From GCA-003244245 sp049673305 (GTDB taxonomy: Bacteria; Actinomycetota; Actinomycetes; Mycobacteriales; Pseudonocardiaceae): a DNA stretch of 64,000 nucleotides. Below, one piece after another: positions 58,239-64,000 of this stretch. The first letter of the stretch is position 1; each line of letters opens with the position of its first letter. The DNA is taken from NCBI GenBank assembly GCA_049673305.1, contig JBATXM010000197.1:30457-94456 (forward strand), in the 5' to 3' direction. The position numbers and the translations under genes were made by a program. The notes below the pieces were generated by a model. That model had not been told where the DNA came from and did no database searches. It saw only the letters and a program-made list of their open reading frames with translations.

Positions 58239-59501
58239 CTAGGTGCTTACCGGCGGTTGCGAACGCGGCCGGTTTGGCGTCGGTGGCGCGATGGCGCTCA
58301 CCCCTCGGCTGAACTTGGGCACCTTCATGCTGACTTTGGTTCCCTTTCCCGGTCCGGTCTCGACCACCAGCCCGCACTCGTCACCAAAGGCTCCCCGCAG
58401 CCGGTCGTGCACGTTGCCCAGCCCGACATGCGCGCCGGTGAGGTGGGAATCGGTCATCTCTTCTCGGAGCCGGCTCGGATCCATCCCCTTGCCGTCGTCC
58501 TCCACGCTGATCACACAATCGGCCCCGGCATCCTCAGCGATGATCGACACGGTGCCAGATCCGCCCCCCAGCCCGTGCCGCACCGCATTTTCCACCAGCG
58601 GCTGCAAGGACAGGAACGGCAGCACCACCGGCAGCACCTCGGGTGCGATCTGGAGCTTGACCTGTAACCGATCCCCGAACCGGGCTTTCTCCAGGATCAG
58701 GTAGCGGTCGATGTTGTTGAGCTCCTCGGCAAGCGTGGTGAACTCCCCATCGGCGCGGAAGGAGTACCGGGTGAAATCGGAGAACTCCATGATCAGCTCG
58801 CGCGCCTCCTCCGGGTCAGTTTTGATGCAGTGCGAGATCGTGGTCAGCGCGTTGTAGATGAAATGCGGAGAGATCTGCGCCCGCAGCGCCCTGATCTCGG
58901 CATGGGCCAGCCGGGATCGGGACTCCTCTAGCTCGGCGAGCTCGAGTTGACTGGAGACGTACCGGGCGACCTCTGTCGTGGCCCGAATCATGCTCGGCTC
59001 AGCGCCTCGCTTGCTGATCACACCGAAGGTCCCGACAATGCTGCCGTCCACCTCCAGCGGGGAGACGATCACAGAGCGAATCGGGCAGTTGCCCCGCCCA
59101 CACTGCATCGCGCGCTGGTCGTAGACCTGCTGGCGGCCGGTGCCGAGCACCCCGTGGGTGGCCTCGGATGCCCAATACGCGTGATGCGCAGCGTCGGGAC
59201 CGTGCTCAGGCGCGCAGTTCCAGGCCAGCATGTTGCTTTCATCGTCGGTCACCGCGACGGCGACGCAGTCCAGCAACGCCCGCAGGTGCGGCGCCGCAGC
59301 GGTCGCCGAGGCGGCGCTGAGCCGCTCCCGCAGCTGCGGTGAGGCTTGAGCCATGGCGAACAGCGCCGTATAGGTGGCGTTGTCGGCATCAGTGCCGAAC
59401 GACCGCCAACTCCGCCAGCAGTGCATCACCCCGGCGACGAGCATCACAACGAGGACCCCGGCGACCAACCCGGCCACGGCGACGTTGCTGAGCAGGCTCA
59501 C
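58239..59501 (-). CDS. LytS-type sensor histidine kinase
   Basis: A 420-residue kinase with one N-terminal membrane helix (VAVAGLVAGVLVVMLVAGVM), a GAF-like sensor domain with cysteines (RAMQCGRGNCPIRSVIVSPL), then the phosphoacceptor LRAQISPHFIYNALTTISHC (His) and an ATPase end with N (LQPLVENAVRHGLGGGSGTV) and G boxes (VEDDGKGMDPSRL). The pattern fits kinases that partner LytTR regulators, as in the E. coli BtsS/BtsR or YpdA/YpdB pairs that sense carboxylates. GTG 59501 is the start. Confidence 0.92.
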   Translation of the reverse strand: MSLLSNVAVAGLVAGVLVVMLVAGVMHCWRSWRSFGTDADNATYTALFAMAQASPQLRERLSAASATAAAPHLRALLDCVAVAVTDDESNMLAWNCAPEHGPDAAHHAYWASEATHGVLGTGRQQVYDQRAMQCGRGNCPIRSVIVSPLEVDGSIVGTFGVISKRGAEPSMIRATTEVARYVSSQLELAELEESRSRLAHAEIRALRAQISPHFIYNALTTISHCIKTDPEEARELIMEFSDFTRYSFRADGEFTTLAEELNNIDRYLILEKARFGDRLQVKLQIAPEVLPVVLPFLSLQPLVENAVRHGLGGGSGTVSIIAEDAGADCVISVEDDGKGMDPSRLREEMTDSHLTGAHVGLGNVHDRLRGAFGDECGLVVETGPGKGTKVSMKVPKFSRGVSAIAPPTPNRPRSQPPVST

Positions 59502-59558
59502 GCCACCATCGTCGCGGTCTTAACCTGAGGTGACAACTGCGGGTCATTCTTCGAGCAC

Positions 59559-60023
59559 TCATGCGTCATGATACGGCGTGGTGGACGACGTGATCCGGGA
59601 AAGCCGCCCGGTGCCGCTGTCTGGTGCGCCCCGCGTTCTCAGCTCATCGGCGACCCGGTGGGCTTCCTGCCGGGCCGGAAACACACCGTGCACGATGCCT
59701 TCCCAGTGCTCGCCCTCGGTCGCAATCGGCTCATCGGTGCGCGCCGTGATGATCCACGGCCGTTGCCACGCCCACCACACCGGCACCATCAGCAAAACCA
59801 ACAGGACCGCCAGCACAAACCAGGCTGGTATGACCACGTTCCCGGGGGTCCAGAACACCACGAAGAGGGTCAGCGTGAGGACGACCCCCAGCATCGCGAG
59901 GCCGGGCAGATAATCGCCGGCCATGTCGTGTTCGAACCCATATGCCCTTTCCGGCTTGGTCCAGCTAATTCTGCTACGGACTATCCAGGTGCGTCCGTCG
60001 TCATCCCGAACCATCCGCATCAT
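59559..60023 (-). CDS. Membrane protein of unknown function
   Basis: A 154-residue protein with a cytosolic start (MMRMVRDDDGRTWIVRSRIS), two adjacent membrane helices (LAMLGVVLTLTLFVVFWTPG and WFVLAVLLVLLMVPVWWAWQ) and a cytosolic tail (VFPARQEAHRVADELRTRGA). It resembles short actinobacterial membrane proteins of the same shape; I cannot name a family. ATG 60023 (or 60020, 60014) is used; the longer reading upstream overlaps the DUF4142 gene region. Confidence 0.65.
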   Translation of the reverse strand: MMRMVRDDDGRTWIVRSRISWTKPERAYGFEHDMAGDYLPGLAMLGVVLTLTLFVVFWTPGNVVIPAWFVLAVLLVLLMVPVWWAWQRPWIITARTDEPIATEGEHWEGIVHGVFPARQEAHRVADELRTRGAPDSGTGRLSRITSSTTPYHDA

Positions 60024-60118
60024 GATCTGACCCCATTCTGTCAATCCCGGCGCCCATCGCGTGAGGTGATCCAGCGTAACGCTGAGCTGGCGGAGGAGGA
60101 CACAGGTTGACCGACTGG

Positions 60119-61066
60119 CTACCAACGTTGGGCAGCGTGTCGGCTATGCGGGGGCCGGTGTAGCGCGCCCGGATCACGACGACGAGGGCTACCACGACGA
60201 GGGCTACCACGACGCTGGGAGCGAGCACCGGTCTGCCGAAACCGCCAGCCAGTGGTCCCCAGCAGGCCGAGGGCGGCCAGTAGCCCGGCGATCAAGACCA
60301 GGGCTGCGACCATGGCGGTGACGTCATTGCCGGCCCCAGAGCCGGCCCCGGAGCCGGTCGCCGAGCCTGGTGTGGCATTAACGACTTGGTCGATGTGCTG
60401 TTGTTGGCCAGCGGGTGACGCGTCCGCTACGGGGGGTATCGGCTCGGGAAGTCTGGAATAGTCGACCAGCCCGGTGCGCTCCAGGTACTCCATGTTCCGG
60501 TTGACGAGTACTGCGGCGTTGGCCGCAAACGACCGGATCAACTCGTTTCGGGTGCCAGCCCGCACGCCGGTGATGACCGGAAGCACTTCGCCGTCGGAGA
60601 GTCGCAGCCGTTGGGCGAACATGTGGTCGAAGTCTGGGCCGAAGCGCCCGGAGAGCTCCCTCATCCAGCCTTGCTGCTGTGCGGTGGGCTGCTCAGGCAG
60701 CGGCACGCCGAGCTTGCCGGCGACCGAGCGAACCTGGTTGTCGAGGTCGCCGTAGTCGAGTCCGATGCGCTTGGCGATGGTACGGATCGCCGTGCTGCTG
60801 CCCTGCTGCTGGGCTTGGCGCCCGCTCGATCCCCCGCACAGGCCAGCTTGGCGGATCATGACCAGCAGGTCTCGATCTGCGGGGCCCAGCGGGCCCCACT
60901 GCGTTTGCGTCCATTCAGTGTTGTGCCCAGTGTCATGCACGGTGTTGCGCGCGCTTGCCGTTCCGTACTGCGACGTACCCCAGTACTGGAACACCGCGAC
61001 TGTCAGCGCGACAATCACGGCCAGGGTGACGGCCCATCGGACGAATCGGGGTACCGGGGGACGCAC
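60119..61066 (-). CDS. DUF4142 domain membrane protein
   Basis: A 315-residue protein with a membrane helix at the start (RWAVTLAVIVALTVAVFQYW), a DUF4142 domain (GPLGPADRDLLVMIRQAGLC, GLDYGDLDNQVRSVAGKLGV, VNRNMEYLERTGLVDYSRLP) and a second helix near residue 260 (TAMVAALVLIAGLLAALGLL). DUF4142 often sits outside the cell in a four-helix ferritin-like bundle. The C-terminal tail has the repeat RRGSPRRGSPRRR. Function is unknown. Confidence 0.88.
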   Translation of the reverse strand: MRPPVPRFVRWAVTLAVIVALTVAVFQYWGTSQYGTASARNTVHDTGHNTEWTQTQWGPLGPADRDLLVMIRQAGLCGGSSGRQAQQQGSSTAIRTIAKRIGLDYGDLDNQVRSVAGKLGVPLPEQPTAQQQGWMRELSGRFGPDFDHMFAQRLRLSDGEVLPVITGVRAGTRNELIRSFAANAAVLVNRNMEYLERTGLVDYSRLPEPIPPVADASPAGQQQHIDQVVNATPGSATGSGAGSGAGNDVTAMVAALVLIAGLLAALGLLGTTGWRFRQTGARSQRRGSPRRGSPRRRDPGALHRPPHSRHAAQRW

Positions 61067-61090
61067 AGAAAAGCCTTTCTCGGTGGGGGA

Positions 61091-62527
61091 TCAGGCGGGG
61101 TCGAACTGCTCGGTATGGATCCGTGGCTGCGGGACGTCCAACTCGTCGAGCACGGTCAGGACATCGGCGACCAGCGCAGGCGGTCCGCAGAGGTAGTAGT
61201 CGAGCTGGTCACGCCGGAACTTGCCGGGCAGCAGTGTCGTGAGCAGGTTCTCATCGACGGCGCCGGATGCGCCGGTCCACTCCGGTGGCGGCTGGCGGAG
61301 CAGTTCGATGACGGTGAGGTCCAACTGTTTTTGGAGTTGTCTGATCTCTGTGCGAAAGAGCAGATCCTCGACGGTTCGGGCGACGATAAGCAGCCGGTGC
61401 GGGAGCCGGTCGCGGCGGTGCGCCAGCGTCCGCAGCATGCTCATCATCGGGGTGATGCCGACCCCCCCGGCGATCATCACCAGGCCGGTGGTGCGCCGCA
61501 GATCGATGGTGAAGGCGCCGTGCGGGCCATCGACCCACACCGGGTTGCCTGGTTGCAGCAGGCGAAGCTCGCGGGTGAAATCACCGCTGTGCCGGATGGT
61601 GAACTCGGTCCACAGTCCGAGGTGAGCGCTGGAGGCGATGGTGAAGGGATGCTCCTGCGCCCACATCGACGGGTTCAGGCGCAGCCAGGCGAACTGGCCA
61701 GGCGCAAACGCGAGCGTCCGGTACCCGCGCCGGGGACCGTCTCGGCGTGGTTCGAGGACCAGGGTGCTCACGGTGCTGGTCTCTGGTCGAACCTCGCGGA
61801 CCACATATTCACGGCGGGCGCTGAAGACCGGCAGCCATAGCCACCGGTACGCCAGCACCACCAGCACACCCAACCCGAGAACGGTGAACAAGGCTCGCAT
61901 CGCGGCATCCCGAACCAGGTGGTGCAGCCACCAGATATGCAGCCCACTGAGCATCAGCACCGTGCTGGACAGCGCCACATGCACCCAACGCCACACTTCG
62001 TAGCGCTGTCGCAGTCGCCTGCGCAGCACCGCCAGTAGGCTCAGCGCGCCCAGTGCCACAGCGGCGCCGAGCCCCGCGCGAGCACGATTAGGCGCGTGCA
62101 GGGCGTCGAGCAGGGCCACGTTTGCTGGGTTCGCCGCTAGCACTAGAACGATGTGCAAGCTCACCAGCAAGGTGACGGTCAACCCGGCGAACCGGTGGAT
62201 ACCGAGCACCCCATCGATGCCGAACGTGCGGGTCAGCGAGCGCAGCCGAGACGGCAGCACGACCGCGCAGACCAGCATTGAGGTGGCGAGCAGGCCCATC
62301 CCGACCGAGAGCTCAGAGAGCAGCGACGAGCCGGCCGCTGCTCTCTGAGCCGGTCGAGCCGTCAGCGTCGTCGATGCCGGCAACAAGTTGCCGGCACTTC
62401 GGCTGTGCAGCAGGGGCGCCAAGAGCACAGGCGCTAGGAGCACGGCGAGGAAGGCCGTTGCCCACAGTGTTCGTTCCAGCTGGCGTCGCACGGCACGAAC
62501 CGTATGGAGAAGGGGGTACCTAGCCAA
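61091..62527 (-). CDS. Ferric-reductase-like flavoprotein
   Basis: A 478-residue membrane reductase. The N-terminal half is a ferric-reductase transmembrane domain with heme-ligand candidates in GIHRFAGLTVTLLVSLHIVL and VWRWVHVALSSTVLMLSGLH. The C-terminal half is a ferredoxin reductase: FAPGQFAWLRL, HPFTIASSA (FAD), GLVMIAGGVGITPMMSMLRT (NAD) and YYLCGPPALVADVLTVL. It passes electrons from NAD(P)H to heme and an acceptor outside. The start may be TTG 62527 or GTG 62491. Confidence 0.88.
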   Translation of the reverse strand: MARYPLLHTVRAVRRQLERTLWATAFLAVLLAPVLLAPLLHSRSAGNLLPASTTLTARPAQRAAAGSSLLSELSVGMGLLATSMLVCAVVLPSRLRSLTRTFGIDGVLGIHRFAGLTVTLLVSLHIVLVLAANPANVALLDALHAPNRARAGLGAAVALGALSLLAVLRRRLRQRYEVWRWVHVALSSTVLMLSGLHIWWLHHLVRDAAMRALFTVLGLGVLVVLAYRWLWLPVFSARREYVVREVRPETSTVSTLVLEPRRDGPRRGYRTLAFAPGQFAWLRLNPSMWAQEHPFTIASSAHLGLWTEFTIRHSGDFTRELRLLQPGNPVWVDGPHGAFTIDLRRTTGLVMIAGGVGITPMMSMLRTLAHRRDRLPHRLLIVARTVEDLLFRTEIRQLQKQLDLTVIELLRQPPPEWTGASGAVDENLLTTLLPGKFRRDQLDYYLCGPPALVADVLTVLDELDVPQPRIHTEQFDPA

Positions 62528-62732
62528 CCTAATCTGAGAGAGTTAACGGCTCATGGTCGCCCATCCGGCCGTCCAGCGCGATGAGCGCCCACCGATTACT
62601 CCGAACGGCGCACCCATTGCTCCGAACGCCAGCCAGGACACTCAACAACACGCTGTGACGCGTTGGTCCGGTTGGGTAGTTTTGCCGCTCATCGATTGCC
62701 CTACGCCGCACGGCGCGGCAACCTTGCCGCCG

Positions 62733-63464
62733 ATGCAGCCCGATCAGAATTCGACAGTTCCCGCTCGCAGCCCGTCCTGCGGCCCTGCCCGTGGACCCTC
62801 CCACGGACTCCGGGATCCGGTACTTCTCATGGTGCCGCTGCGCCCTACAACGAGCCGGGTGCTTCAAGCGTTACGGTCCACCGGGTTCGAGACCCGGACC
62901 TTGGACGCTGTCCCAGAGGTGCTGGACGTCGCCCGCGCGCGCACCCTCGCGGCGATCGTGCTTGATGTTGCGCTGGCCGGCCCGGATCCCCGGATTTTCC
63001 TCGACGAGCTACGCGGGATCGCTCCTGAGCTTCCGGTCATCGCGCTGACCTCCCGCGAGCAGCGGGAGCAGACCGTGTCGCTGCTGCGCAGCAGCTTGGA
63101 TGACTATTTGACCACCCCATTTCCGGTGGAGGAGCTGGTCAGCCGGTTGCGGCTGCGGGTCTCCGATCAGTTGTCGGTGGACCGGACCGTGCTCCGCGCG
63201 GGGGTGGTCATCGTCGATACCGCCCTCGGGCTGGTCAGCGTCGCCGGCCGGTTGGTGACGCTCTCCCCTACCGAATACGCTCTGCTGGTTGCCTTGGCCA
63301 GCCGACCAGGCGAGCCGGTATCACAGGACCGGCTTACGACGGCGGTCTGGGGCCAGCCTCAGTCCTCCAACGTCGTGGAGGTCTACGTCGGGTACCTGCG
63401 CCGCAAGCTGGGTCCCGAGCGGATCCGCACGGTGCGCGGCGCCGGCTACGTACTCGACGGTTGA
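62733..63464 (+). CDS. OmpR-family winged-helix regulator with an atypical receiver
   Basis: About 243 residues. The receiver keeps the Asp in LAAIVLDVALAGPDPRIFLD, but the usual acidic pair near the start is absent (LLMVPLRPTTS) and the conserved Lys is replaced: DDYLTTPFPVEEL instead of DYLxKPF. The winged helix reads TLSPTEYALLVALASRPGEP, VSQDRLTTAVWGQ and VVEVYVGYLRRKLGPERIRT. Regulation by phosphorylation is doubtful. Start 62733 is a guess; an open reading begins at 62553. Confidence 0.82.
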   Translation: MQPDQNSTVPARSPSCGPARGPSHGLRDPVLLMVPLRPTTSRVLQALRSTGFETRTLDAVPEVLDVARARTLAAIVLDVALAGPDPRIFLDELRGIAPELPVIALTSREQREQTVSLLRSSLDDYLTTPFPVEELVSRLRLRVSDQLSVDRTVLRAGVVIVDTALGLVSVAGRLVTLSPTEYALLVALASRPGEPVSQDRLTTAVWGQPQSSNVVEVYVGYLRRKLGPERIRTVRGAGYVLDG

Positions 63465-63494
63465 GGGAGGCGTTCACCAGTTACTCTCCTGCGG

Positions 63495-64000
<506 letters not shown>

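Noticed and set aside
60180..60215. Two gacgagggctaccac repeats near the DUF4142 C-terminus
   Set aside because: They encode only a basic tail; copy number and frame give no functional clue.

Overview
The window is high-GC chromosomal DNA from an actinobacterium, most likely of the order Pseudonocardiales. This is inferred from gene content: mycothiol synthase (mshD) beside a GlnR-type regulator, a bS22 ribosomal protein, DUF3073, DUF3151, DUF2993 and DUF1416 genes, a BldN-like sigma factor with a DUF5667 partner, an RsiG-like c-di-GMP-binding protein, MPT70-like fasciclin, and frequent GTG starts with ATGA/GTGA overlaps. The species is not identified.

Layout. 0-5.4 kb: end of purL, a sterol-carrier-like gene, purF and purM (purine synthesis), then DUF3073 and a Nudix hydrolase. 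5.5-13.9 kb: an XRE regulator divergent from a decayed MazG-like gene, a septum-formation-like secreted protein, DedA, an ECF sigma factor, fba with DUF3151, and two membrane-anchored proteins. 13.9-19.6 kb: minus-strand operon rex-hemA-hemC-hemD-hemB with 4-nt overlaps, coupling redox sensing to tetrapyrrole synthesis. 19.8-29.8 kb: fasciclin lipoprotein, sulfite-oxidase-like enzyme, glutaredoxin, BldN-like sigma with DUF5667 partner, HAD-IB hydrolase, acyltransferase, bS22, BldC-like regulator, proC, proline dehydrogenase and an HD hydrolase.

29.8-43.6 kb is an accessory zone with core genes (mshD, glnR, DUF2993, rhodanese/sseC) between decaying ones. It holds a second XRE regulator with a cluster of very small genes, two inverted copies of a roughly 260-bp repeat element with terminal inverted repeats, a truncated regulator, a frameshifted TIR-WD40 gene, an IS4-like remnant, a TetR/P450 pair, a frameshifted lipoprotein gene and a wrecked VapBC pair. 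The element touches two of these broken genes and supplies the stop codon of the truncated VapC.

43.6-52 kb: nitrobindin-like protein, Fur-family regulator, YgfZ, RsiG-like protein, pheA and assorted membrane proteins. 52-59.5 kb: acetate-type symporter actP with DUF485, a second SSS symporter with a small membrane partner, a LytTR response regulator, sppA and a LytS-type kinase; the regulator gene is preceded by three 11-bp direct repeats resembling LytTR sites. 59.5-64 kb: membrane proteins, a ferric-reductase-like flavoprotein, an atypical OmpR-family regulator and a truncated ABC ATPase.

The strongest points for follow-up are the terminal-inverted-repeat element and the genes it broke, a HemC lacking the cofactor cysteine, the RsiG homologue with one intact and one altered c-di-GMP motif, the 11-bp LytTR-like repeats, and tandem duplications that changed reading frames or motifs (TIR-WD40, Nudix box).
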